A stretch of 64,000 bases of DNA from an uncultured Alistipes sp. (GTDB lineage Bacteria > Bacteroidota > Bacteroidia > Bacteroidales > Rikenellaceae). Positions 34,792-43,256 of the stretch are shown piece after piece; the first letter of the stretch is position 1; the number at the start of each line of letters is the position of its first letter. The stretch covers positions 1 to 64,000 of the forward strand of contig CALUIK010000003.1 in the NCBI GenBank assembly GCA_944320685.1. The letters are read 5' to 3'. The notes under the pieces are model-generated. The model did not search any database, had not been told where the DNA came from, and worked only from the letters and a program-made list of their open reading frames with translations. The position numbers and the translations under genes are program-made.

Positions 34792-35010
34792 TGAAGCGGA
34801 ATGTGCGGTTGCTTCGCGCATGAGGCATGGCGGAGCATGGCTTGCATGTCGTCCGGTTTTTCGTATCTGCGTGCGTCATGCTGCAGCCGTTCGCGGCGGC
34901 GCGGCCTCCGGCGGGCGTATGGGCCGGGCACGGCGGCCGTGTGCCGCAATATCGGTGCGGGCCGTTATCCGCGGCTGCCGACTGTGCGGCGGCGAAAAAA
35001 TATAATCTAT

Positions 35011-35307
35011 ATGGGTATGGAGAAAAAAAGGTTGCCAAAGACGTGTCCCGCATGCGGCAGTGTGCTGCGCGTGCGGTCGATGTACTGCCATTCGTGCGAC
35101 ACGCAGATCGAGGGGGATTATCCTCTTCCGCCGTTGTCCCGTCTGTCGGATGAGGAGCAGCGTTTCGTTATGGATTTCGTGATTTGCAGCGGCTCGCTCA
35201 AGGAGATGGCTTCGCGCATGGGATTGAGCTATCCGTCGGTGCGTAACCGTCTGGATGAGATAATAGGGGAGTTGCGGCGCGTCATGCCGCCCGAGACGAA
35301 GCCGTGA
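35011..35307 (+). CDS. DUF2089-like zinc-ribbon/HTH protein
   Basis: The 98-aa protein starts with a zinc-binding ribbon (CPACGS ... CHSCD) and continues with a helix-turn-helix (RFVMDFVICSGSLKEMASRM then GLSYPSVRNRLDEII). This is the DUF2089 architecture. It is likely a small DNA-binding regulator, but the target is unknown. I start it at MGMEKK; upstream frame sequence is GC-rich leader and unlikely to be coding. The Yip1-like membrane protein follows in the same direction. Confidence 0.75.
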   Translation: MGMEKKRLPKTCPACGSVLRVRSMYCHSCDTQIEGDYPLPPLSRLSDEEQRFVMDFVICSGSLKEMASRMGLSYPSVRNRLDEIIGELRRVMPPETKP

Positions 35308-35396
35308 AGGCGGCGTCGGGGCGCGCAGGCGGGACATGACCCGACGGACTGAATATGTGATTTATTTATGGTTTGACGAACAAATACTGACAGGTT

Positions 35397-35963
35397 ATGA
35401 ATTTGAAGAAGTTTTTAAATCCTTTCGAGTACATGCCGCTGCGCAAGACCCTGTGCTGGGGTATCGTGGCGTTGATCCTTATCTCGATTTTCGTGTGGCA
35501 GGCGGGGTTGCGTCTGTCGTCGCTCACGCAGGTGAATTTCGCCGGCGACATGCTGTGGGAGGCCACGGCGCGGCAGGTCGCGGCGTGGCTGCTTTTCGCC
35601 GTGCTGCTATATGCGGCGGGAGTTATGCTGTCGGACTCGAATATCCGTTTTTGGGATGTGGCGGCCGACAATCTCTTCGCGCGCATACCGTTCGATGTGA
35701 CGCTGCTTATCTTCGCCGTGCCCCGCTGGCGCGGTGTGATGGCGGCGGTCGCCGACGGCAACATCAATACGGCCATGCAGTATATGGGGGCGTTGATGGC
35801 GACGGGGCTGCTGTCGCTGGTGCTCGTCGTGTGGTATCTGTACTGGAGCTACAAGGCGTTCGCCGTGTCGACGAACGTGCGCAACGGCAAGGGCGTTGCG
35901 GCATTTGCCGTATGTTTCATCGCGGCATATGTGGCGTCGATTTACCTGCTGCCCCTGATATGA
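35397..35963 (+). CDS. Yip1-like membrane protein
   Basis: The 188-aa integral membrane protein has about five helices (KTLCWGIVALILISIFVW at the start, then VAAWLLFAVLLYAAGVML, VTLLIFAVPRW, MGALMATGLLSLVLVVWYLY, and VAAFAVCFIAAYVASIYLLP). A short N-terminal cytoplasmic piece (NLKKFLNPFEYM) resembles Yip1-family membrane proteins of Bacteroidota. Its role is unknown. It lies 90 bp after the DUF2089 gene and may be controlled by it. Confidence 0.6.
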   Translation: MNLKKFLNPFEYMPLRKTLCWGIVALILISIFVWQAGLRLSSLTQVNFAGDMLWEATARQVAAWLLFAVLLYAAGVMLSDSNIRFWDVAADNLFARIPFDVTLLIFAVPRWRGVMAAVADGNINTAMQYMGALMATGLLSLVLVVWYLYWSYKAFAVSTNVRNGKGVAAFAVCFIAAYVASIYLLPLI

Positions 35964-35987
35964 TGCGACTGTGCGCCGTGTGAAAAC

Positions 35988-36019
35988 AAAAAGCCACCGC
36001 TTGCAAGCGGTGGCTTTCG
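35988..36019. terminator. Bidirectional terminator
   Basis: A palindromic hairpin (AAAGCCACCGCTTG / CAAGCGGTGGCTTT), with A-rich sequence on one side and T on the other. It ends both the Yip1-like unit and the tRNA unit. Confidence 0.85.
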
Positions 36020-36026
36020 TCATCTG

Positions 36027-36101
36027 TCGGGATAACAGGATTCGAACCTGTGACCCCCAACTCCCGAAGCTGGTGCGCTAACCTGACTGCGCTACATCCC
36101 G
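36027..36101 (-). tRNA. tRNA-Pro (CGG)
   Basis: A 75-nt cloverleaf: acceptor CGGGATG / (T)ATCCCG with discriminator A, anticodon loop TTCGGGA (anticodon CGG) closed by CCAGC/GTTGG, and TpsiC GGTTCGAATCC. The 3' CCA is not encoded. Confidence 0.95.
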
Positions 36102-36190
36102 ATGACCTTGGTTTTATGTTTACCGTTCTTGGAAACGGATTTTTTTTTCAGAACTCTTGCGGAACTTTTTCCAGCCCCCTCCCTCTTTGG

Positions 36191-36265
36191 TCGGGATAAC
36201 AGGATTCGAACCTGTGACCCCCTGCTCCCAAAGCAGGTGCGCTAACCGGACTGCGCTACATCCCG
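36191..36265 (-). tRNA. tRNA-Pro (TGG)
   Basis: A 75-nt cloverleaf nearly identical to its neighbour except for the anticodon arm: loop TTTGGGA (anticodon TGG) closed by CCTGC/GCAGG. The 3' CCA is not encoded. It is the promoter-proximal member of the pair. Confidence 0.95.
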
Positions 36266-36321
36266 TCGTCCTGCCGCTGCCGAAACAGACGGGCAGGGAA
36301 ATCCTTACCGATTTCGTGGTG

Positions 36322-36353
36322 CAAAGATATAGCTGTTTTTTTTTATAAGCAAA
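36322..36353 (-). promoter_or_regulatory. tRNA promoter TTTG-N20-TATCTTTG
   Basis: Exact -33 and -7 boxes with a 20-bp spacer on the minus strand, about 57 bp before the first tRNA. Confidence 0.85.
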
Positions 36354-36446
36354 AATTCGGGGACTTTTTTGAGATGTGTGGGGACCGGTGGCATAGTTTG
36401 TGAGAAATTTGCTGTCGTACCAATACCGAAACTAAAACCGAATCCT

Positions 36447-37868
36447 ATGAAAACAGATCAGACAAAGGAGGCGCGGGCCACCGCCGAGACCGCCGTCTAC
36501 GGCTCGGAGGAGATGCTTGCGCCGGCACCTACGGAGTTTATCCCGCAACACAAGACGACACCCGAAATCGCCTACCGCATGGTCAAGGACGAGACCTACT
36601 CGCAGACGCAGCCGCGGCTGAACCTCGCCACATTCGTCACCACCTACATGGATGACTATGCCACAAAACTGATGAACGACGCCATAAACGTCAATTTCAT
36701 CGACGAGACGGAGTACCCGCGTGTGGCTGTCATGTGCGGCCGCTGTATAAATATCCTTGCAAACCTGTGGCATACGCCCGAGAAGAATGCGTGGAAGACG
36801 GGCGCCGTAGGCATCGGCTCGTCGGAGGCGTGCATGCTGGGCGGCGTGGCGGCATGGCTTCGCTGGCGCGCCAAGCGCAGGAAGGAGGGCAAACCTTACG
36901 ATAAACCTAACCTCGTGATGAGCGCCGCGTTCCAGATCGTATGGGAGAAATTCTGCCAGCTGTGGCAGATAGAGATGCGTACGGTGCCCATCTCGCTGGA
37001 GCATCCCACACTCGACGCAGAGGCGGCGTTGAAACTGTGCGACGAGAACACGATCTGTATCGTGCCCGTCGCAGGCGTGACGTGGACGGGACTGAACGAC
37101 GACGTGGAGGCTCTGGACCGCGCTCTGGACCGCTACAACAGGAACACGGGGCACGACATACCGATACATGTCGATGCGGCGTCGGGCGGTTTCATCCTGC
37201 CTTTCACGGCCCCCGACGAGAAATGGGATTTCCGCCTCAAGTGGGTCTGCTCGATCTCGACCTCGGGCCACAAGTTCGGCCTCGTATATCCGGGCCTCGG
37301 GTGGGTCGTATGGCGCGACAAGTCGTATCTGCCCGAGGAGATGTCGTTCAGCGTCAATTATCTGGGGGCGAACATAACGCAGGTGGGGCTCAACTTCTCG
37401 CGTCCCGCGGCGCAGATCCTCGGGCAGTATTACAACTTCATCCGCCTTGGTTTCGACGGCTATCGCGAGGTGCAGCAGAACTCGATGAACATCACGAAAT
37501 ATTGCCATGAGGAGATCGGCAAGATGCCCTGCTTCAGGAACTATGCGGCTAATGTGGTGAACCCGCTGTTCATTTGGTACATGGACCCAGAATATGACAG
37601 GAATGCCAAGTGGACGCTGTACGACCTGCAGGCGGCGCTGCAGCGGAGCGGCTGGATGGTGCCTGCCTATACGCTGCCCAAGAGCCTCGACGAGGTTGTC
37701 GTGATGCGCGTGGTGGCGCGTCAGGGCATGTCGCGCGATATGGCCGACATGCTTCTGGGCGACATACGCAGTGCCGTGGCCGAGTTCGAGAAGCTGGAGT
37801 ACCCTACGCCGTCGCGTATAGCATCCGAGAAGAAGATACACCAGAAAGGCCGGGTCTTCACCCATTGA
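36447..37868 (+). CDS. gadB: Glutamate decarboxylase
   Basis: The 473-aa PLP enzyme turns glutamate into GABA and CO2, using up a proton. It shows FIDETEYPRVAVMCGR, SSEACMLGG, the substrate arm near HVDAASGGF, and the PLP-binding lysine in STSGHKFGL (K276). Length and active site match GadB of E. coli. It is a single gene: no gadC antiporter is next to it. It may serve acid tolerance or amino acid metabolism; GABA production is a known trait of some gut Bacteroidales. Confidence 0.95.
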   Translation: MKTDQTKEARATAETAVYGSEEMLAPAPTEFIPQHKTTPEIAYRMVKDETYSQTQPRLNLATFVTTYMDDYATKLMNDAINVNFIDETEYPRVAVMCGRCINILANLWHTPEKNAWKTGAVGIGSSEACMLGGVAAWLRWRAKRRKEGKPYDKPNLVMSAAFQIVWEKFCQLWQIEMRTVPISLEHPTLDAEAALKLCDENTICIVPVAGVTWTGLNDDVEALDRALDRYNRNTGHDIPIHVDAASGGFILPFTAPDEKWDFRLKWVCSISTSGHKFGLVYPGLGWVVWRDKSYLPEEMSFSVNYLGANITQVGLNFSRPAAQILGQYYNFIRLGFDGYREVQQNSMNITKYCHEEIGKMPCFRNYAANVVNPLFIWYMDPEYDRNAKWTLYDLQAALQRSGWMVPAYTLPKSLDEVVVMRVVARQGMSRDMADMLLGDIRSAVAEFEKLEYPTPSRIASEKKIHQKGRVFTH

Positions 37869-37896
37869 CGCGAATGCCGGTCATACGTATTATGAA

Positions 37897-37933
37897 CCGA
37901 GGCGCACTCTTTTGCAGGGGTGCGCCTCGGCCT
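37897..37933. terminator. Convergent terminator after gadB
   Basis: An 11-bp stem (CCGAGGCGCAC / GTGCGCCTCGG). T-runs are weak on both sides; it lies between the convergent gadB and nuclease-like genes. Confidence 0.65.
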
Positions 37934-37952
37934 TTGCCATATATGCAGGGTG

Positions 37953-38768
37953 TCATTCCGCCATCGAGGCGATCCATTTCTCGAAGCGCACGTCGGCGAC
38001 TATGGGGCGGTGGTCCGATGCCGTGGCCACGTCGGCCGACTCCGACGTCCCGATCACATGGTGGTTTTCTACCTCGGCCGCGGCATGCGGCTGCGTGGCG
38101 GTATACTGGCATATGTAGTCTATCTCTTCTGTCGGCTTGTCTGCGGGGTATGTTGCGGCGGGCTGCTTGGCAAAGACGGTAAAGTACTGCGAGAGCATGC
38201 GCATGGCCTCCTCGTCGGGGCTGGCGTTGAAGTCGCCGGCGATGAAGGCGGGCTTGTCGAGGCGCGACAACTCGTCGATGATGATGCAGACGTCGGTGAC
38301 ACGGTCCTCGGCGTTGAGCGAGAGGTGTGTGCAGCAGTAATAACAGTCGGCGAACTCGACTATTAGCAGCGAACGCGGCTCCGAACGGCACGGCAGCGGC
38401 ACGCGGCGGTGCGAGAGCGGCTTCTCGCGTGAAAGCATGCCTATGCCGTACTTCCCTCCCGCGAAGTCGATCGAGGGCGCGAATGTGGGATACATGCCTG
38501 TCAGCTCGGCCAGATTCCCCAGCACGTCCTGTCCAGGGTAGCGTGAGGTCATGCTGTCGAGCTCCTGCAGGGCTACGATGTCGGCGCCGGCGTCGGTTAT
38601 GATGCGCGCTACGCGTTCGTACGAAAGGGTGTCGTCAAGCCCGCGGCAGTTGCGGACGTTGTAACTCATCAGGCGAAGCCCTGTCTGCGAGTCGTGTCGG
38701 CACGAAGGCATGGCGATGACGGCGGCAATGGCCGCCAGCATGGTGAATGTGCGCAAAAGTTGTTTCAT
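37953..38768 (-). CDS. Endonuclease/exonuclease/phosphatase-fold lipoprotein
   Basis: The 271-aa protein has an N-terminal signal with lipobox AMPSC. The mature part is an EEP-fold domain (LRLMSYNVRNCRG, IVALQELDSM, PAFIAGDFNASPDE, then ATASDHRPIVADV). The metal residue E of QELD, the D/N of GDFNA, and the DH near the end are present. Substrates in this superfamily are DNA, sphingolipids or inositol phosphates; which one is unknown. I start it at MKQLLR. Confidence 0.85.
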   Translation of the reverse strand: MKQLLRTFTMLAAIAAVIAMPSCRHDSQTGLRLMSYNVRNCRGLDDTLSYERVARIITDAGADIVALQELDSMTSRYPGQDVLGNLAELTGMYPTFAPSIDFAGGKYGIGMLSREKPLSHRRVPLPCRSEPRSLLIVEFADCYYCCTHLSLNAEDRVTDVCIIIDELSRLDKPAFIAGDFNASPDEEAMRMLSQYFTVFAKQPAATYPADKPTEEIDYICQYTATQPHAAAEVENHHVIGTSESADVATASDHRPIVADVRFEKWIASMAE

Positions 38769-38888
38769 GGTGAATTTGTTGCTCGGTGGATTTTGGTAAA
38801 TTGCGGTTGTAAATATAGGCATTTTTCGGCGAAATGCCGTACGGTGCCGGTGCGATCGCGGGCCGCGAAATAAAAAATGCAGGCGGGA

Positions 38889-38921
38889 TTTGGAAAGTTG
38901 GAATTTATTTTTATATCTTTG
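38889..38921 (+). promoter_or_regulatory. Promoter TTTG-N21-TATCTTTG
   Basis: Both boxes are exact with a 21-bp spacer, 37 bp before the SPFH gene. Confidence 0.75.
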
Positions 38922-38957
38922 TGATATCAAAATGATATTAACAAAATCAAAACTGCT

Positions 38958-39905
38958 ATGGAGAACAAGAATTACGAATACAATGGGTGGCGTGCCAACG
39001 GTTTTGTGGCGTTGGCGCTGATATTGCTCGGCAAGGCGGCATCGGTGGCGCTGATTGTATACGGTGCGAATCAGGAGGCGCCCGCGGCCGGATGGATCGT
39101 GGCGGCGGGAGTGTTGCTGCTGCTATTTTTCTTTATCACCAACAAGGGCTTCATGCTTCTGGAACCGAACGAGGCGCGCGTGCTGACCTTCTTCGGCGAG
39201 TACCGCGGGTCGTTCTACAAGACGGGATTCTGGTGGGTCAATTTCTTCATGACCAAGAAGGATCTGTCGTTGCGCGCCCGCAACCTCAATGCCGAGCCGA
39301 TCAAGGTGAACGACAAGACGGGCAACCCTATCATGATCGGGCTGGTGCTGGTATGGCGCCTGAAAGCGGACGAGATATACCGCGCCGTATTTGATATCGA
39401 CGTGGCGGCCAACGCGCAGGGGCAGGTGTCGCAGAGCGCCCGCATGCACATGCTGGAGAACTTCGTGGCCGTGCAGAGCGATGCCGCGCTGCGTCAGGTG
39501 GCGGGACTCTATGCCTACGACGACAACGGCACCGACTCGGGCGAGGTTACGCTGCGCAGCAACAGCGACGAGATAAACGAGGTGCTGGAGCAACGTCTGG
39601 GAGAGCGTCTGGCCATCGCCGGTATCGAGGTCGTGGAGGCAAGGATCAACTATTTGGCTTATGCTCCCGAGATTGCGGCCGTGATGCTGCGCCGCCAGCA
39701 GGCCGACGCCATAATCTCGGCGCGCGAGAAGATCGTCGAGGGCGCCGTGTCGATGGTGAAGATGGCCTTGGAACGTCTCTCGGAAGATGGGGTCGTGGAG
39801 CTTGACGAGGAGCGCAAGGCGGCCATGGTTACCAATCTTCTGGTAGTGCTGTGCGGCGACGAGTCGGCACAGCCCGTGGTGAATGCCGGCACGCTGCACC
39901 ATTAA
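38958..39905 (+). CDS. SPFH/prohibitin-domain membrane protein
   Basis: The 315-aa protein has two N-terminal hydrophobic stretches (about 13-37 and 43-60) and an SPFH/band-7 domain (LEPNEARVLTFFGEYRGSFY, MIGLVLVWRLKADEIYRAVF), then a helical coiled segment (MLRRQQADAIISAREKIVEG). Such proteins form large ring scaffolds on the membrane. The neighbouring ribbon-helix-helix gene and a small membrane protein follow in the same direction. Function in Bacteroidetes is unknown; roles in membrane stress or protease control are possible. Confidence 0.88.
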   Translation: MENKNYEYNGWRANGFVALALILLGKAASVALIVYGANQEAPAAGWIVAAGVLLLLFFFITNKGFMLLEPNEARVLTFFGEYRGSFYKTGFWWVNFFMTKKDLSLRARNLNAEPIKVNDKTGNPIMIGLVLVWRLKADEIYRAVFDIDVAANAQGQVSQSARMHMLENFVAVQSDAALRQVAGLYAYDDNGTDSGEVTLRSNSDEINEVLEQRLGERLAIAGIEVVEARINYLAYAPEIAAVMLRRQQADAIISAREKIVEGAVSMVKMALERLSEDGVVELDEERKAAMVTNLLVVLCGDESAQPVVNAGTLHH

Positions 39906-39939
39906 TACATTGATAGAGTAAATCGGAAACCCGTCAGCA

Positions 39940-40212
39940 ATGGCCAAGAGTGGAGGAAACAAGAGTTTTGTGTTGCGTGTCGATGCCGCCACGATGGGGG
40001 CGCTCGAGCAGTGGGCCGACGATGAGTTTCGCAGCATAAACGGACAGCTGCAGTGGATCATCGCCGATGCCCTGCGCCGCAGCGGCCGCCTGAAACGGCC
40101 GTCGGCAGCGGCGGCCGAAAGCGAGGGCGGGGTCATGCCGCCGTCTTCGGCCGAAACAGACGGGGACGCGGATACCATGCCGGTTGATGGCGAAACAGCG
40201 GCGCGCAAATAA
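39940..40212 (+). CDS. Ribbon-helix-helix (Arc-like) protein
   Basis: The 90-aa protein begins with a classic Arc-type fold (KSFVLRVDAATMGALEQWA then SINGQLQWIIADALRRSG). The tail is a disordered acidic, Ser/Pro/Asp-rich segment. Proteins like this bind DNA as dimers. It starts 34 bp after the SPFH gene, and this pairing is seen in other Bacteroidales. It may repress its own operon, which is inference. Confidence 0.8.
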   Translation: MAKSGGNKSFVLRVDAATMGALEQWADDEFRSINGQLQWIIADALRRSGRLKRPSAAAAESEGGVMPPSSAETDGDADTMPVDGETAARK

Positions 40213-40222
40213 TAATTTGTAT

Positions 40223-40630
40223 ATGGACGAATGGAAAAAGTGGCTCGGCCGCTGGTGGCTTACAATGGGTCTTTCAGCCTTTGTCGTGAATAGTTTTATG
40301 CGGTGGTCGGATTCTGCGCTGGCGCAGAGCGGAGCCATGAAGACTTTGGACAATACGCTGACGGCGATAATGGTGCCGCTCACGTTGGTATTGATCGTAG
40401 TGCGTAATGTGGAGGTGTACCGTCGTAGTGCGCGTTTGTGGTGGCGTCGCTGCCGCAGGATATGTTGGCAGTTTGGTATCTGTATGTTGGTAATACCTAC
40501 GGCTATATTCGCATATAAGGATAGATGGGAGGATTTTCCCGTAACGTTGTCCGTGGCTGCCATATGCCTTGTCATTGCTGCCGTTGCGCATCTGCACCTG
40601 CGGTATTGGAAAGGTTCAAACATACAGTGA
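40223..40630 (+). CDS. Small membrane protein of the SPFH cluster
   Basis: I do not recognise this 135-aa protein. It starts 10 bp after the RHH gene at MDEWKKWLGRWWL. It has about four hydrophobic helices (WLTMGLSAFVVNSFM, LTAIMVPLTLVLIVV, FGICMLVIPTAIFAY, LSVAAICLVIAAVAHLHL) and basic/Trp-rich loops. An SPFH partner role is suggested only by position. Confidence 0.65.
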   Translation: MDEWKKWLGRWWLTMGLSAFVVNSFMRWSDSALAQSGAMKTLDNTLTAIMVPLTLVLIVVRNVEVYRRSARLWWRRCRRICWQFGICMLVIPTAIFAYKDRWEDFPVTLSVAAICLVIAAVAHLHLRYWKGSNIQ

Positions 40631-40661
40631 CGGTGCCTGCCGCTGGCAAAGTTCTGTTACG

Positions 40662-40698
40662 AAAATCTCCGGTTGCAAATCGCGGTCGGAGATTTTTT
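40662..40698 (+). terminator. Terminator after SPFH cluster
   Basis: A 10-bp stem (AAAATCTCCG / CGGAGATTTT) ending in a T-run. Confidence 0.8.
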
Positions 40699-40710
40699 GG
40701 TATAATGTAG

Positions 40711-40742
40711 TTTGCTATCGGCGGACGTTTTGCGTATTTTTG
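40711..40742 (+). promoter_or_regulatory. Promoter TTTG-N20-TATTTTTG
   Basis: Both boxes are exact with 20 bp between, 26 bp before the sirtuin ATG. Confidence 0.8.
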
Positions 40743-40768
40743 TATACAGTATAAAACCATTGCCGGAT

Positions 40769-41467
40769 ATGAAAAAGATCGTGGTATTTACGGGTGCGGG
40801 GGTGAGCGCCGATAGCGGCTTGGCCACCTTCCGCGATGCAGACGGGCTGTGGGCGAACTACCGCATCGAGGATGTATGCACGCCGGAGGCGCTGGCGCGC
40901 AACCGCGCCCTCGTGATCGAGTTCTACAACAAGCGCCGCCGCGAACTGGAGCATGTCGAGCCGAATGCGGCGCACCGGGCCATAGCAGGGTTGGAGCGTT
41001 ACTATGATGTGGAGGTGGTGACGCAGAATGTCGACGACCTGCACGAGCGTGCCGGATCGAGCCGTGTGACGCACCTGCACGGCGAACTGCGCAAACTGCG
41101 CAGCGAACGTAACCCCGACGTGATAGTCCCCATCGAGGGGTGGGAACAGCACCTCGACGACCGTGGCCCCGACGGGGCGCTGCTGCGTCCGCATATCGTC
41201 TTTTTCGGCGAGGCGGTGCCCATGTTCGATACGGCGGCGCGCATCGCCGCCACGGCCGATCTGCTGATTGTCGTGGGCACGTCGCTGGCCGTATATCCCG
41301 CCGCGTCGCTGGTGCATTACGTACGGCGTGAGGTGCCGATATGGCTTGTGGATCCCGGGAATCCCGATACGGGACTTATACGGAATCCGCTTACGCATAT
41401 TAAAAAACGTGCTGCCGAAGGTATGCCCGAACTTGCGCGCAGATTGGAGGCGGAGGCCGGAAGATGA
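40769..41467 (+). CDS. Sirtuin (NAD-dependent deacylase), zinc-less
   Basis: The 232-aa Sir2-family enzyme removes acyl groups from lysine using NAD. It shows the NAD fold GAGVSADSG (8-16), TQNVDDLH, and the catalytic His in THLHGEL (H104). It has a single cysteine (C37) in the whole chain, so the usual four zinc-binding cysteines are missing. The YRIEDV region resembles those of other Bacteroidetes sirtuins. It has its own promoter and overlaps the next gene by 4 bp (ATGA). Confidence 0.92.
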   Translation: MKKIVVFTGAGVSADSGLATFRDADGLWANYRIEDVCTPEALARNRALVIEFYNKRRRELEHVEPNAAHRAIAGLERYYDVEVVTQNVDDLHERAGSSRVTHLHGELRKLRSERNPDVIVPIEGWEQHLDDRGPDGALLRPHIVFFGEAVPMFDTAARIAATADLLIVVGTSLAVYPAASLVHYVRREVPIWLVDPGNPDTGLIRNPLTHIKKRAAEGMPELARRLEAEAGR

Positions 41468-41982
41468 CCGCCTCCTCGTTTAGGAGTCATGCTGCGGAGT
41501 TGTTGAAATTCTGCCGCGAGCGTGGGTATAACGACCACGTGGCCCTGCTGTGGGACCTCGCGCGCCATTCGGGGCGTCGGCGCTTTGCCGTGTGGGATTT
41601 CCGCGAGGGCCGTGCCATGCATCTCTTTGTCGCGGGCCACGGGAGCGGCTGCGCCGCTTCGCATGTGCGGAGCGCCCGGGCCCGCGTCTCGGACGAGGCG
41701 GGCTCGCACTTGAGTTCCGTAGGGCATGCACTCGTGGCCGAGAGATACGTGGGGCGCTACGGCGTGGCATACCGCCTCGATGGCCTCGATGAGACGAACG
41801 CCTCGCTGCGGCGGCGGTGTGTCGTGCTGCACGGATGGCGTTATACGACGCGCCTGCCTATATGGCCCGCGGCGACGGTGGGCAGCTGGGGATGTCCCGT
41901 GTTGTCGGTGCGCGACATGGTGACGCTGGATGCCGTATTGCGGCAAGAACGGCATGTGGTGCTGTGGGCATACATGCAATAG
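41464..41982 (+). CDS. YkuD-type murein L,D-transpeptidase-like protein
   Basis: The 172-aa protein matches the murein L,D-transpeptidase catalytic domain family: FVAGHGSGCAASHV, GSHLSSVGHALV, YRLDGLDETNASLRRR, VVLHGW (His) and SWGCPVLS with the catalytic cysteine C144. Such enzymes make or edit peptidoglycan crosslinks in the periplasm. Here there is no signal peptide: translation begins at the ATGA overlap with the sirtuin stop. Either it uses an unusual export route or works in the cytosol, or it has lost function. Confidence 0.75.
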   Translation: MTASSFRSHAAELLKFCRERGYNDHVALLWDLARHSGRRRFAVWDFREGRAMHLFVAGHGSGCAASHVRSARARVSDEAGSHLSSVGHALVAERYVGRYGVAYRLDGLDETNASLRRRCVVLHGWRYTTRLPIWPAATVGSWGCPVLSVRDMVTLDAVLRQERHVVLWAYMQ

Positions 41983-41996
41983 GATGCGTCGAGGTG

Positions 41997-42027
41997 TTGC
42001 AGCGATGCGGATAACGTCGTATATTTG
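41997..42027 (+). promoter_or_regulatory. Promoter TTG-N20-TATATTTG
   Basis: The -33 TTG and exact -7 box have a 20-bp spacer, before the DUF5009 gene. Confidence 0.7.
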
Positions 42028-42099
42028 TAGAAGACACCCGATACTAACCTGCAGACGGAGGGACTGCGGCCCGCTCCCGATGCGAAAAAACTATCCTCG

Positions 42100-43218
42100 A
42101 TGACATCTCAAACATCTCCTGCGAATGGGCGCTTGGCTTCGCTCGACATCCTGCGCGGATTCGACCTTTTCCTGCTCGTATTCTTCCAACCCGTATTCAT
42201 GTCGCTGGCGCGCAAGCTCGATGTCGCGTGGCTGGAGGGTGTGACGCGTCAGTTCGAACATGTGGCGTGGGAGGGCTTCCGAGTGTGGGACATCATCATG
42301 CCCCTGTTCATGTTCATGGCAGGAGCGTCGATGCCCTTCTCGTTTGCCAAGTTCGGTGACGACAAGCGTGCGGCATACAGGCGCATAGCGCGCCGCGTGG
42401 TGCTGCTGTTTATTCTGGGTATGGTCGTTCAGGGAAATCTCCTGGGACTCGATCCTCACCGTATATATCTGTATTCTAATACTCTGCAGGCGATAGGCGC
42501 AGGTTACCTCATAGCTTCTGCAGCGATGCTCCACTGTTCGCTGCGCGGGCAGATCGCCGTGGCTGTGCTGCTTTTGGCCGCATATTGGGTGCCGATGACA
42601 TTCCTCGGGGATTTCACTCCCGACGGCAACTTCGCCGAGAGGGTCGACCGTGCCGTGCTGGGACGATTCCGCGACGGCGTCTATTGGGACGATGCGGGAT
42701 GGCACTTCTCGGAATATTATCATTATACGTGGATATTGAGCAGCCTTACGTTCGGCGTAACGGTGCTTCTCGGCAGTTTTGCGGGCCGGATAGCACGGGA
42801 GGGGCGCGGCGACGGAGCTCGCGCGGTGAAACGCCTGTTCGGCATTGGTGCGGCACTGGTGGCCGCAGGCCTGCTATGGAGCATGCAGATGCCCATTATC
42901 AAGACCATATGGAGTTGCAGCATGACCCTGTTTGCAGGCGGCATATGTTTCATCCTGCTTGGCATCTTCTACTATTGGGTCGACTACAGGGGCCATACGC
43001 GCGGGCTCGGGTGGCTCAAGATATACGGTATGAACTCGATTACGGCATACGTGCTGGCGCAGGTCGTAAATTTCCGCTGCATAGCATCGTCGCTGACATA
43101 CGGGCTGGAACGGTATTTGGGCGAATATTACGGCGTATGGCTCAATTTCGCCAATTATCTGATAATATTCCTCATTCTTATGGTGATGTACCGCCGCCGC
43201 ATCTTCCTGCGGCTTTAG
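42100..43218 (+). CDS. DUF5009/HGSNAT-like membrane acyltransferase
   Basis: The 372-aa polytopic protein begins RLASLDILRGFDLFLLVFF, the start typical of the heparan-alpha-glucosaminide N-acetyltransferase/NagX/DUF5009 group. About ten helices follow (e.g. WDIIMPLFMFMAGASMPFSF, VVLLFILGMVV, SITAYVLAQVV). Members acetylate amino sugars or surface glycans using cytoplasmic acetyl-CoA. The substrate is unknown. It stands alone, with a terminator between it and the convergent meaB. Confidence 0.85.
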   Translation: MTSQTSPANGRLASLDILRGFDLFLLVFFQPVFMSLARKLDVAWLEGVTRQFEHVAWEGFRVWDIIMPLFMFMAGASMPFSFAKFGDDKRAAYRRIARRVVLLFILGMVVQGNLLGLDPHRIYLYSNTLQAIGAGYLIASAAMLHCSLRGQIAVAVLLLAAYWVPMTFLGDFTPDGNFAERVDRAVLGRFRDGVYWDDAGWHFSEYYHYTWILSSLTFGVTVLLGSFAGRIAREGRGDGARAVKRLFGIGAALVAAGLLWSMQMPIIKTIWSCSMTLFAGGICFILLGIFYYWVDYRGHTRGLGWLKIYGMNSITAYVLAQVVNFRCIASSLTYGLERYLGEYYGVWLNFANYLIIFLILMVMYRRRIFLRL

Positions 43219-43256
43219 GCCGTTTGTCCTATGACGTGGCTTCAATGCTAAACGGC

